From contig JAVTVX010000019.1 of NCBI GenBank assembly GCA_033439265.1, positions 5,649,501-5,713,500 of the forward strand: a stretch of 64,000 nucleotides of DNA, in the 5' to 3' direction. Source of the DNA: Dillenia suffruticosa (taxonomy: Eukaryota; Streptophyta; Magnoliopsida; Dilleniales; Dilleniaceae). Below are positions 44,471 through 54,699 of the stretch, piece after piece (position 1 is the stretch's first letter; each line of letters starts with the position of its first letter). Position numbers and translations under genes: made by a program. The notes under the pieces are model-generated. The model was not told the origin of the DNA and made no database searches. It worked only from the letters and a program-made list of their open reading frames with translations.

Positions 44471-45703
44471 GCTAATGTAGTGGTTGATGTCTTGAGTCGG
44501 AAGTTATCTTTCTCTTCTCAGACTACCGAGAGTACATATCTCTCATGTTTATTAGGACTCCGAGCCTTGGGAGTCAGGTTGGCTAGTGATAATCAGGGAG
44601 CTATACTAGCTAGATTTGAGGTTTGGCCAAGTTTGCTCGACCGTATCAGGGAGCTTCAGCAGAGTGATGAAGAGCTCCGAGATATTTATGAGAAAACCAG
44701 TAGAGGTGATATTGATGACTTTAGAATTCGCAAGGATAGACTATTGGTTTTTGAAGATCGGGTATTTGTACCAGCAGATAGTGATCTTCGCAGGGCTATT
44801 CTTGAGGAGACCCATTCATCTACCTATACTTTACATCCTGGCAGTACTAAAATGTATCGCACCATCAGAGACAATTATTGGTGGTCGGGTATGAAACGGG
44901 AAATTGCAGAATTTATTGCTCGTTGCCTTGTATGTCAGCAGATAAAGGCTGAGCACCAGGGTCCAACTGTCACTTTGCAGCCCCTTCCCATTCTTGAGTG
45001 GAAGTGGGAGCATATCACGATAGATTTCGTAGTGGGGTTACCGCGGACTTCGGCATAGCATGATGCTATTTGGGTGATAGTTGACCGACTTACTAAGTCC
45101 GTACACTTCATCCCGATTAGGAGTGATTACTCATTTGAGACATTGACACGCTTCTATATTGATATGATTATGAGACTGCATGGGGTTTTAGTGTCGATAG
45201 TATCAGATCGAGACCTCAGATTTACATCCCATTTTTGACCCAGTCTGCAGGAGGTTTTGGGTACTAGACTGAATTTCAGCACAGCATATCACCCCCAGAC
45301 AAATAATCAGTCAGAGAGAACCATTCAGACTTTAGAGGACATGCTTAGGGCATGTGTTATGGATTTCTGGGGGAGTTGGGATTGGCATCTTCCGTTAGTA
45401 GAATTCGCCTATAATAATAGCTATCAAGCGAGCATTGGCATGCCACCTTACGAGGCATTGTATGGGAGGAAGTGTCGTACCCCGTTGTGCTGGGATGAGG
45501 TTGGTGAGCGACGACTCACCAATGTTGAGCTGGTAGAGGAGACAAAGGAGAAAGTTAGGATTATCTGTATACAGACGAAAGCCGCTCAGGATAGACAGAA
45601 ATCCTATGTAGATCATAGGCGGCGACCTCTAGAGTTTACTATGGGAGACATGGTATTCTTAAGGATATCTCCCTTGAAGGGAGTTATTCGATTTGGACAG
45701 TGA
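44471..45703 (+). pseudogene. Element C integrase
   Basis: A zinc finger of H2C2 type runs through [15 protein letters not shown], then [20 protein letters not shown]. The DDE core has Asp in TIDFVVGLP (about 45,023), Asp in VSDRDLRF (about 45,206) and Glu in TIQTLEDML (about 45,335). LPLVEFAYNNSYQASIGMPP and CWDEVGERRLTNVELVE follow. TAG at 45,056 and TGA at 45,236 and 45,701 interrupt it in frame. The protein would insert element DNA into chromatin. Confidence 0.92.
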
Positions 45704-46062
45704 GGGAAGTTGAGCCCCAGGTATATTGGGCCCTTCCATATCCTTGAGAGGGTCGGAAGTGTAGCATATAAATTGGAGCTGCCAGCAGACCTATCGCGTA
45801 TTCACGATGTATTTCATGTTTCAGTACTTAGAAAATATCAGCTAGATCCCTCACACATTTTAGAGGCTCCGCCAGTTGAGCTTCGAGAGGACTTGAGCTT
45901 CTTGTTCAGCCCGTGGCTATTCTGGATCGACAGGTCAGAAAGCTACAGAGCAAAGAGGTTCCTCTTGTTAGAGTTTTGTAGAGGAGCGACCAGGTCGAGG
46001 AACAGACCTGGGAACCTGAGGAAGTCATGAGGAGACAGTACCCCCAACTTTTCTCTGTATAG
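45704..46062 (+). pseudogene. Element C integrase tail with chromodomain
   Basis: LSPRYIGPFHILERVGSVAY and IHDVFHVSVLRKYQLDPSHI are the conserved post-core region. A one-base shift near 45,895 then leads into PVAILDRQVRKLQSKEVPLV and EEQTWEPEEVMRRQYPQLFS, a chromodomain. Inside it the conserved Trp of VLWR is TAG (45,979). The natural stop is TAG at 46,060. The domain marks element C as a chromovirus. Confidence 0.88.
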
Positions 46063-46090
46063 TTTTTTTTAGTTTCGAGGATGAGACTTG

Positions 46091-46109
46091 TTTTTAGGGG
46101 GACAGAAAA
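46091..46109 (+). other. Element C polypurine tract
   Basis: TTTTTAGGGGGACAGAAAA ends directly at the TG of the 3' LTR. Confidence 0.8.
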
Positions 46110-48706
46110 TGTAATACAAAAAAAAACCACAGTGGAGTGCTGCATTTTGAGCCAAAACGCAGCACCCGCAGCATTTGGGAAATTAGGGATTAAAACCCTA
46201 ATTCCCCCTTCTCTCTCTCTCTTTCTCTTTCCCTCTCCCCGACTCTTCACCTTCCGCGCCTCTGCCCTCCTCCGTGACGGTTTCGCAACCTCCGCTGTGA
46301 CCCACCACCACCATCACCATCTTCTTCTTCTTCTTCTTCTTCTTCTTCTTCTCCCTTTCTCTCTCTCCCTATTTCTCTCTCTCTTTCCGCCTCTCTTCTC
46401 TCTTCTCCCGATCTCCCCGCCACTGTGTCTCTCTCTCTCCCGCCGCAATCCTCCACCGAGTGTGATCGCTGCACCACCGCGAGCGCACCAACGCGCGCGA
46501 CAGCGACAGACCCCGCGACAGCACAGAGCAATGTGCTCTCTCACAAGCGTGAGCGCGTACTGTGCGAGCGCTCCCCTGTGCGAGCCCTAGCGCGCCCTTG
46601 CCCGCCACTGCACGAGCCCCTACGCGCCTCTGCACGCTCCTACGCGAGCACTAGCGCGCCCTTGCGCCCCTCTGCACGAGCCCCTGCGCGCCCCAGCACG
46701 GGCTCCCCTGCGCCAGCGCGTACTCCAGCGCGACCCTCTGCGTGAGTATAGTGCGCCCTAGCACGCCCCAGTACGAACGCGAGCGCTCAGCGCGTGACCC
46801 ACTGCGCGAGCGCTCGATCCAGCTCACGAGCGCGAGCCCTAGCCACTGCGCGCTTGCCCACAGGCTGCCAGCCGCAAGCCCCCAGGCCCGCGGCCCAGTC
46901 AGGCCCGTGGCCCACCAGACTCATCAGGCCCGCAAGCCCACCAGGCCCGCCAGACCCATCAGGCCCGTAGGCCCACCAGGCCCGCCAGCCCATCAGCCCA
47001 CCAGCCCGCGACAGCCCATGACAGTCCGTGAGTTTTAGATCAAACCGACGGGCGAACAAAAGCTAGATCCGAGATCCGAGGAATCCTAGGTGAGAGAAAG
47101 GAAATCTCTTTAACTCTTGAATAAATTTTGTCAAATTAGATAGTTTTGATTAGAAAGAAAATTAAAGATCCATAACTAGGCCCTTATTTGATATCGAATT
47201 GTGATAATTAATTAGGAAAATCTTATTAGAAACTTGAGCGGTCAGATTTGAATTGGTTTTGAAAATAGGAAGTGATCACCCTCCCGTATACGGTGAGTGA
47301 GATTTATTTCAATACTTTTGTTTAATATGTAAACTCTGTTTTACAATATTTTGATGAATAAGCATGATTTGTCGTATACTTGAAATGTTTTGACTGGTTT
47401 TAAAATTTGATTTTTTTGTAAACCGATGGAGTGTCCAAAAACTGTGTTGAATTATGAAATTATGCATCCATGTAGTTGAAATGTATAATGTGTCATTTTG
47501 GTTTGTAAACCTGATTTTGGCACATTTTTTATATGATATTGATTTTAGACTTGAGGGCTTTGGATTGTATTGTTCCGTAGCTACGAAGGACACCGTGAGA
47601 GCCGCTTGGGTGGTGTCCAAATATGCCTAGGCCTGGGGTATCCCACGAGTTGTCATGATTTGATTATCGACACGGTACTAGCCAGGTTGAACCCGAAAAG
47701 GAGAGGATTTGGATTTGGATTTGGATATCCTCTCAAAGTCTAACACCTGGACGAGGTTCATTGCCAACACCGGGGTAGAGAGCACTTTAAATAAATTTGC
47801 ATATAACACCCCCGGTGCGCCTGTATAGGTCACGGTAGATCTCTGCCAGGACATTTTTGACTGGCAGCTCTATGATTTTAATGACAGTGCTTTGGATGCA
47901 TATTTGACTTGATAATGCGTGCAAATGACATATTGTTGAAATGAAAAGTATGATGATTTGAAATATAATTTGTATACTTATGTTTTGACACTCCAACTTC
48001 ACATTTCATATTTGACGATTGCATTGAACCACTTACTCATTGAGTATTCTACCCCGAGTACTCACCTCTCATTTCCCTTCTTGTTTCAGAGAAAGTATTT
48101 GACAAGGAGCGTTGCTTTAGGACGCTCGATATCATTGGAAGATCTGGTTTTTGGACTTGAGAAGTTATTATATAATTTCTGCGGCAAAAGTTATATTGGT
48201 AATGTATATACATTCTGAGATCTATAGACAATCATTGTGTAAATTCTGAGATGACTGTATAAATATGGACATTTAAATTGTGGAACTCTCATGTCATTGT
48301 ATAACATTGTATTGAGACATTTTTGGTTTATTATGTAATTACTTGGGAATGTGTCATGTTTTAGAAGTGTACACTAGAATCGTCCAGTGCCTCCTCTAAA
48401 TCATAGGAGGAGTGACTGGTGGCTGTCCATGCCTTTGACGGGGGCATAGCAGTAGAGATCTGTGGTTAGATTGTTGGAAATTTTTATAGCCTTGCGTTAT
48501 CTGGATGTTAGCTGTGAAATTGGTTGATTTTGGAGAGGCCGGGATGGTCATTTGATCATATTGCAGGATGATTGTGATTTATACAGGGTAAATTATACTT
48601 GGGAAACCTCCAAAATATGGGGAGATTCTGCCCAATTTTCTGTAAAAATACAGCCGGCATTCAGAATAACGAGTGGCTGTTCACGATTCCGGTTTGGGGC
48701 GTGACA
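46110..48706 (+). repeat. Element C 3' LTR
   Basis: The LTR is 2,597 bp, TGTAATACA to GGGGCGTGACA. An imperfect palindrome (GTGCTGCATTTTGAGCC / AAAACGCAGCAC) lies at about 46,137-46,166. A (CTT)n run is at 46,320-46,352 and a CpG-rich core at 46,430-47,030. The 111-bp intron-like segment of the 5' LTR is absent. Confidence 0.92.
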
Positions 48707-49690
48707 CATATCTTCTGAAATGAAATATTGATAGCAAAAATGTTACCTTGGAGCAACCAAAAAATTCCAGCATCCGTAGCATCCGGTTTCAGGATCCATC
48801 GTGATGTGTGGTATCATTCTATAGTAATGAAATTAATATAATTATAAGATATATTATAAAAACTTGTACATTTAAATATTATCTTTGGGGATTGATTCAG
48901 GAAGTGGTGATGATGATGATGGTTGGTTATGATGTGCACTCTCAGCATCTTGTATTGGAGAAAGCTAACGATATAAATACAAATAATGTGGATTATTGTT
49001 CATAAGTAAAAGTAAGATTATAGTAAGAAATAAAAAAATAATTCAAATCCTATCTTCGATTCCTATTGGTTGTCTCAAATCGTTCATTTCAACCGACAAA
49101 CGTTTTCCTTTTTCTAAATTCTAGACATTTTGATACAGTGGGTTGGGCCTCTACATTTTCTTTTGAGAACTGGTGCAAATTAAAAATAAAAAATAGATAA
49201 CATAGTAATTATATAGAAATATATCATTAAAAAGAAATGAACTATTTTAAAACATAAATATAAACAAAACCAAATTTCGGATATTATTTTCGAATAATTA
49301 GGATTTTTCAGAGTCAACTTATTTTTCGGATAGTTCTGATTCTTTGTGTTCAGCTACAATGGTTATTTTTCGTTTATTTCGTCCCAAATTTTTCGTTGAA
49401 AATTTTTTGTTGCAAATTTCGAGAGATGTGAATGAGAAGAGTTTTCGAAAGAAATGAAAATTTTCAATATTTGTGGAGGGAGGAAGGGTTTGTAATATAT
49501 ATATTTGGTTTAGTGCCAAATAAATTTTGGTTTAGCGCCAAATAAATTTTGGTTTGTAGTATATATAATTTATTTAGCGCTAAATAAATTTTTTAAAACC
49601 AGTCATTTTGCCCTGTTTATCAAATTTTAGTTTTTGAATTTTTTGTTGTTTACTTCCTTTTTTATAATTTGAGTAATTTAACAGATAACT
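48707..49690. other. AT-rich sequence after element C
   Basis: No recognised gene is present. A 66-codon minus-strand frame (49,319-49,519) is preceded on that strand by an ATATATATATTAC stretch and could be a first exon, but it matches no family I know. At 49,505-49,590 the phrase TTTAGCGCCAAATAAATTTT occurs about three times with small changes. This may be the continued host of the C insertion. Confidence 0.4.
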
Positions 49691-49702
49691 TTGACTTTTA
49701 TG

Positions 49703-49943
49703 TAGATCGGGTGCATGACTAGATCGGGTACATGACTGTGCGGCACAACCGCGAGTAGAGCCACCCAGGCAAGTGCACCTGCAAATGCCTGCACGGCATA
49801 ATCGCGAAGTTTCGGCGGCTCAGCCACCCAGGCAAGCATGCGCTCAAATGCCTGCGCGTGGCACAACCGAGATGTCATGCGACTGAGCCGCCCAAGCGAG
49901 CGTGCCCGCAAATGCCCTCGCAGCACAACCTGTGACTCAACCG
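49703..49943 (+). repeat. GC-rich about 65-bp minisatellite, block 1
   Basis: The units contain GGCACAACCGCGA, GAGCCACCCAGGCAAG and TGCAAATGCCTGC, repeated near 49,740, 49,800 and 49,865. The same family recurs at 57,995-58,262 and 60,640-60,890. The hAT element is inserted at its right edge. Confidence 0.8.
49936..49943 (+). repeat. 8-bp target-site duplication of hAT element (left)
   Basis: CTCAACCG is repeated exactly at 53,572-53,579. Eight bases is the standard hAT duplication length. Confidence 0.9.
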
Positions 49944-49956
49944 CAGTGAAGTAATC

Positions 49957-50122
49957 GGGCCGGGCCGGCAGCGGTTCCTAGGCCAGACCGGGCCGTGCCG
50001 GGCCGGTTCCCATTTTTTTCCTTCTGGAACCGGCCCGGCCCGCTGAACCAGAACCGGCGGTTCCTGGCCGGGCCGGTTCGGGCCGGGCCCGGTTCGGTTT
50101 TTTTTTTTTTTTTTTTTTTTTC
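49957..50122 (+). repeat. hAT left subterminal GGCCGG cluster and poly(T)
   Basis: Many copies of CGGGCCGG and GGAACCGG occur in both orientations, followed by a T run of more than 20. Mirror sequences occur at the right end. Confidence 0.85.
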
Positions 50123-50437
50123 TCTTTCTATTGCGTTTTTCTAAATTTTTTTTCTAACTATATTTTTTAATTTCATTTTAATTTTATAACTCCAATTTTT
50201 TTAACTTTGTTTTTTTTAATTAACTTTTGATAATTCACTTGTAATTAAAAATTAGAGACACAAGATTTTTAGAGTGCTTCCACCGAATTCGGTGTACGTC
50301 CACTACCAAGCTCATCACTTGGATTTTTAAATCCACTATTTTTTTTTACATTATTTTGATAATTACATCACTTTGATTTTTTTTTCTATTTAAAATGACT
50401 TGTAAACAAAAGGAAAATATTAATATTATTATTATTA

Positions 50438-50800
50438 TTATTCTTCTTCTTCTTCTTCAACTTCTTGTTCATCATCTTCCGAGACTTTGATAATTCCTTG
50501 CATTCTTTTTTCTGCATCCTTCCAATCTTTAATGCATATTAAAGTTTCTAAAGTGTCGTCCGCTAAATTTATACGTTTTTCAGTTAACACTCGACCACCT
50601 GCACTAAAAGCACTTTCGGATGGTACTGTAGATACCGGAGGGGTTAGTACATCTTTAGCTACTTGGGCCAAAATTGGATAATATGATGCATTATTTTTCC
50701 ACCAACCTAATATATCATATAAATCTATATCATCAAAACCTTCTAATCTAGGTGTTTGTTTATATAAAAGTAATTCATTAAATGATGATGAAGAAGTTCT
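50438..50800 (-). pseudogene. hAT transposase C-terminal dimerisation domain
   Basis: The frame from 50,671 reads TPPVSTVPSESAFSAGGRVL and LADDTLETLICIKDW, the conserved hAT C-terminal dimerisation region (Dimer_Tnp_hAT). It ends in an acidic tail from a CTT/ATT microsatellite. The upstream bases (LGWWKNNA near 50,711) belong to the same domain. It is in a different frame from the main transposase frame, which stops at 50,801 next to an A-run. Confidence 0.88.
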
Positions 50801-52459
50801 TTATTTTTTTCCTAACATGTGTAAGGGATTAAATGAAAATGAAGATGATTGAATACTATTACTACTACTACTATCTATATTATTAGTATTTAAATTATTA
50901 ATTTCCTTTTCATATAATTCAAATATTGATTGTAAAGTATGAAATGTTTGTTGTTTTAAAAAATGTGGGTTAATAGACATTTCAGATGGAAAAGCTTGTG
51001 TAAAACAATCTATTAACATTTCAGCACCTTCAACCTTAACACGTGGATCTAATGCACTTGCAACTAAATATAAAATTGGAATTTCTTCATAATATTTTAA
51101 AAATTTTGTTTTCATTGAAAGAACAATTTCACCAAATCTTTCTTCATTTTCAAATTGATTAAATACATAAATAATTTTACAAAGATTTGGTAGCATTAAA
51201 TGAGTAGTTGGATAATAATATCCAGAAAATAATTTTGTACATAAATAAAAAATTTTCAATAATTTTGTTAGTGTAGACGCAAATTCAAAAGCGGTATTAT
51301 CAATAAAACCATATTCGTAATTTGAATTTGCAAATTCAATTAAAATATTTTGAAAAGGAAGAACACCTTGTAACATGTCATATGTTGAATTCCACCTAGT
51401 GTCACATTCCATTTTAAATTTTTTATATTTTTTGTTATGTAAAATACATAATTGTCTCATTTCTTGAGTTTTTACAATAGAATTTCTTATTTGATGAATT
51501 AAATCGCGAATAGGTTGTAAAAATAGTTCTCCCATAGTTAAACCATCCTTAACACATAAATTAATTATATGACATGCACATCTAATATGAAAAAAAGCTC
51601 CATTTAAAATTGTTTTTAAAGTATTTTTTAAACTATTAACCGCAGTAGTATTAGCCGAAACATTATCAAAAGAAATAGAAAAAATTCTATCACTTATTCC
51701 ATAATCATAAACAACATTTGAAATTATTCTAGCTATATGTGCACCAGAATGTGGAAATTCCCAACGTTGAAAAGCTAAAATTTTTTTTTGTAAAGACCAT
51801 GAATTATTTATCCAATGACATGTTACTACAATATAATATTCTTTTTTATGCTCACTTTTCCAACTATCCGAAGTTAATGAAAATTTACATTGACTAGTCA
51901 TAAATTCTGTAAGTATACCATTTTTTAATTCCTGATATCTATCTAATGATCTCCTCCTACCGGATTTTTTACTACTTTTTTTATAATCGGGTTGTAAATA
52001 TTTTTGGACATATTCTTCAAATACAGGACATGCAACTATACTAAGTGGTAATTCTTTTCTTGCTAGCCATTCTATTTGTCCAATTTTTTCTTTATCCGAA
52101 TTATATTTAAATGTACCAATTATATTACCTCCCCCTGTAGAAATTTGTATTTGTTTTGTTTGTGGTAATTTATCTGGATGATTATTAATTAAGTGTCTCT
52201 TAAGTGTGTCTACCCCCCAACCTTTTAAAAATTTATATTTTTGATGACAAATTTTACAAATTGTTTTTTGTTCATCATTTTTTCTTTCAAAAAATGTCCA
52301 TATATTAAAATCATTTTTTTTAGTTTGTGTTGTGTTAGATTCAGTGTTACTAGGTTCGGTTTCTTCCAAAAAAGTTTCAATATCTATATGATCGGGAATT
52401 TCAAAAAATGGAGGAAGAGGAGATTGTTGAGAAGATTGTGAAAAGTGTGTTCCGGCCAT
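50801..52459 (-). pseudogene. hAT transposase, BED finger and catalytic region
   Basis: This 552-codon frame starts MAGTHFSQSSQQ at 52,459. A BED zinc finger at residues about 52-96 reads IWTFFERK, then CKIC and HLINNH, for DNA binding. The RNase H-like core follows, with SLTSDSWKSEH, FSISFDNVSANTTAV, CACHIINLCVKDGL, CDTRWNSTYDML and SALDPRVKVEGAEML. It would excise and reinsert the element. It stops at LGKK followed by TAA next to a run of seven A bases, just before the dimerisation domain. A single slippage-type frameshift is the simplest explanation. Otherwise the frame is clean, unlike every other transposon gene here. Confidence 0.92.
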
Positions 52460-52689
52460 TTTAAAAAAAAATTAAGATTAAAATTTTTAAAATAATATAT
52501 ACGATAAAATTTTTTAAAGGAAATTTAAAATTAAATTTTTTAAAAAGATAATACAAATGTAATGCAAATGCAAAAAAATAAATAGGAAAAAAATTTAAAT
52601 ATACCGATTTGACGAATACCGCAGTTATTTTTCGCAAAATCTTGAATGAGCTCCTAACCTTGAAATCTTCTCAAATCTTGATTAATGTA

Positions 52690-53100
52690 GATAATGGGGT
52701 ATAAGGTGATGAAATGGTGTAAATTTTGATGGAAATGGTGTAGAATTTAATGGAAATGGTAAAAAAAATGGTGTAGGTAATGTGGTATAAGAGAATAGAA
52801 ATGGTGTAAAAATTGGTGGAAATGTAAATAATTGTAGAAATGTAAATAATGGAGAAAATGAAAATGGTGTATAAGGTGATGAAATGGTGTAAATTTTGAT
52901 GGAAATGGTGTAGAATTTAATGGAAATGGTAAAAAAAAATGGTGTAGGTAATGTGGTATAAGAGAATAGAAATGGTGTAAAAATTGGTGGAAATGTAAAT
53001 AATTGTGGAAATGTAGATAATGGAGAAAAATGACAATGGTCTATAAGGTAATGAAATGGTGTAAAAATTGATGGAAATTGTGTAGATAATAGTGTAGAAA
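52690..53100 (-). repeat. 170-bp tandem repeats upstream of hAT transposase
   Basis: A 170-bp unit containing TAAGGTGATGAAATGGTGTA starts near 52,703 and 52,873, with a partial third unit near 53,044. It lies between the TATA box and the start codon, probably in the leader or an intron. Minus-strand frames of 198 and 137 codons here are repeat artefacts. Confidence 0.85.
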
Positions 53101-53232
53101 ATGATGGAAATGATATAAAAAATAGTAATACAAAGGAAATAATAATGAGAGAATGTAGTAATATTGAGAGAATGTAGATGTGAGAGAGAAAGAGAGATTT
53201 TGTTGTGGAAATTTTGGAAATGGGGTATAAGG

Positions 53233-53240
53233 TATTTATA
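53233..53240 (-). promoter_or_regulatory. TATA box of hAT transposase gene
   Basis: The minus strand reads CCTATAAATACC, followed 50-75 bases downstream by a CT-rich leader (CTCTCTTTCTCTCTCACATC). This is a plausible plant promoter about 775 bp upstream of the start codon. Confidence 0.55.
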
Positions 53241-53344
53241 GGAAAATTTTTTGACCCTATGGACCAAAATAACCTCAAAAGTAGCCGTTTTATAGCTGTT
53301 GGGAGAGATAAAATTGGAAAAAAATTTCAAAATTCAAAAGAAAG

Positions 53345-53571
53345 GGGGAAATTTGAACCGGAACCGGCGGTTCCAGCCTGTTCAGGTCCGGTTCCGTGCC
53401 GGTTCCGGGCCGGTTTCCGGTTCAATTTTTCTTTGAACCGGCCCGGCCCGCTACAGGAAACGGTTCCGGGCCGGGCCGGTTTACTGTAGCCTTGGGCCGG
53501 TTCCGGTTTCGGGCTTGACCCGGGCCAGCCGGGCCGGTTTTCGGGCCCAAACCGGCCCGGTTTCCAGTCTA
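53345..53571 (-). repeat. hAT right subterminal GGCCGG cluster and terminus
   Basis: Repeated CCGGTTCC, GGGCCGG and CCGGCCCG lead to the terminus TTTCCAGTCTA, then the second CTCAACCG. Confidence 0.88.
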
Positions 53572-53579
53572 CTCAACCG

Positions 53580-54366
53580 GACACCGTATTTTAAAATAAT
53601 AATTTTATTATTTTAAATAACAAAATATTGATATTAATATAATCATAAGAAAATTTTAAATTATATTACTAAATTTGTTATATGAAATTATGAAATTGTA
53701 TCACTAAGTTTATTATATACGATCATTAAATATATTAAATTAATAATTTATATTATATAGTGTGATAATACATTTTATTATATTTCTTTATGAATATATA
53801 ATTTTAAATAAAATCATATTACAAAAAGTCATATATTTTTTATGTTATTATTAATACATTATTTACATAATTTTATATGATTATATTATTTAAAATAAAA
53901 ACATTTGATTCTTAATTTATAATTTAAATTTCATTATAATTAAGAAATGTGAGTTTGGATCATGTGCTTTGATTGCATATGATGAATATGATAAGTATGT
54001 GTATAACTTATTTAAATTAATAATATTAATTAGATATGTTAATATCTAATTTATATTTTAAAATTTATAATTAAAGAATATGATAATTATATTTAATATT
54101 ATTTATTTAGAAAGGTAAGGAATTGAAATCAAAATATGATAGCAAACTTTACAATAACATCCATAATATTATCGAAATTATTTAAATTATCAATAATTTA
54201 ATTGAAAATAATAATAATAATAAGCTAAAATAATTAAATAAAATATGATAAAATTAATAATTAAATGAAATATGAATAAAATTAAGGAAGCTATCATAAA
54301 AATATTTGAGTATATACACCAGCACCATTAAATCTATTATATAAAATATAACACTACCTCAATAAC
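53580..54366. other. Very AT-rich DNA
   Basis: No gene or recognised element is seen. The content is dominated by ATTATTTAAA-type sequence. Confidence 0.5.
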
Positions 54367-54580
54367 AATATTTAAATTTAATAATTATTTGATATTAGTA
54401 ATATAATATGATTATTGAAATTATTAAGTAGCATTATTTAGTAATATTAATATTGATAAGTAATTAACTTGTATGGAATGAGAATATTAAATTATAGTAA
54501 TATAATGTTCATCAAATAAATTTGATAATCATAATTATAATAAATTTATAAATTTATATTATGAAATAATATAATTTATA
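54367..54580 (+). repeat. AT-rich duplicated block, copy 1 (partner at 55,539)
   Basis: About 210 bp beginning TTTAAATTTAATAATTATTT recur 1,172 bp downstream with modest change. The last 45 bp (GATAATCATAATTATAATAA and following) recur once more at about 58,848. Confidence 0.8.
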
Positions 54581-54699
54581 GTTATATTATATTGGTAAAC
54601 AATATATTTATAATTCAAGCTAATAGTTGTATTATACCGCCAAACAACGTATTCAAATATTGAGAGTTTATTTTTCAAGCGAAATCGGCGCCAAATGTT

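Larger units (their letters stand above)
38056..48706 (+). mobile_element. Element C: Tekay-type Ty3/gypsy chromovirus, degenerate
   Basis: The 5' LTR (38,056-40,761) lacks its first 47 or so bases. The 3' LTR is 46,110-48,706. Order inside is PBS, gag, CCHC knuckle, protease, RT, RNase H, integrase, chromodomain, purine tract. The clade is the same as B but the LTR family differs. No TSD can be tested because the left end is missing. From 43,442 to 45,703 the pol frame is continuous except for stop codons. By eye the LTRs differ by about 6-7 percent where compared, intermediate between A and B. Confidence 0.92.
49944..53571 (-). mobile_element. hAT DNA transposon, nearly intact
   Basis: The element is 3,628 bp between perfect 8-bp duplications. 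Its terminal inverted repeats start CAGTGAAGTAATCGGGCCGG (left) and TAGACTGGAAACCGGGCCGG (right, reversed), matching at 14 of 20 positions. Dense GGGCCGG / CCGGTTCC repeats lie just inside both ends (49,957-50,100 and 53,345-53,565), a typical hAT transposase-binding layout. One transposase gene runs on the minus strand with a TATA box and tandem repeats upstream. It sits inside the GC-rich minisatellite block. Confidence 0.93.

Noticed and set aside
52682-53278. 198-codon minus-strand frame upstream of the hAT transposase
   Set aside because: It spans the 170-bp tandem repeats and the leader and encodes low-complexity Phe/Ser/Thr/Pro repeats. It is upstream of the supported start.
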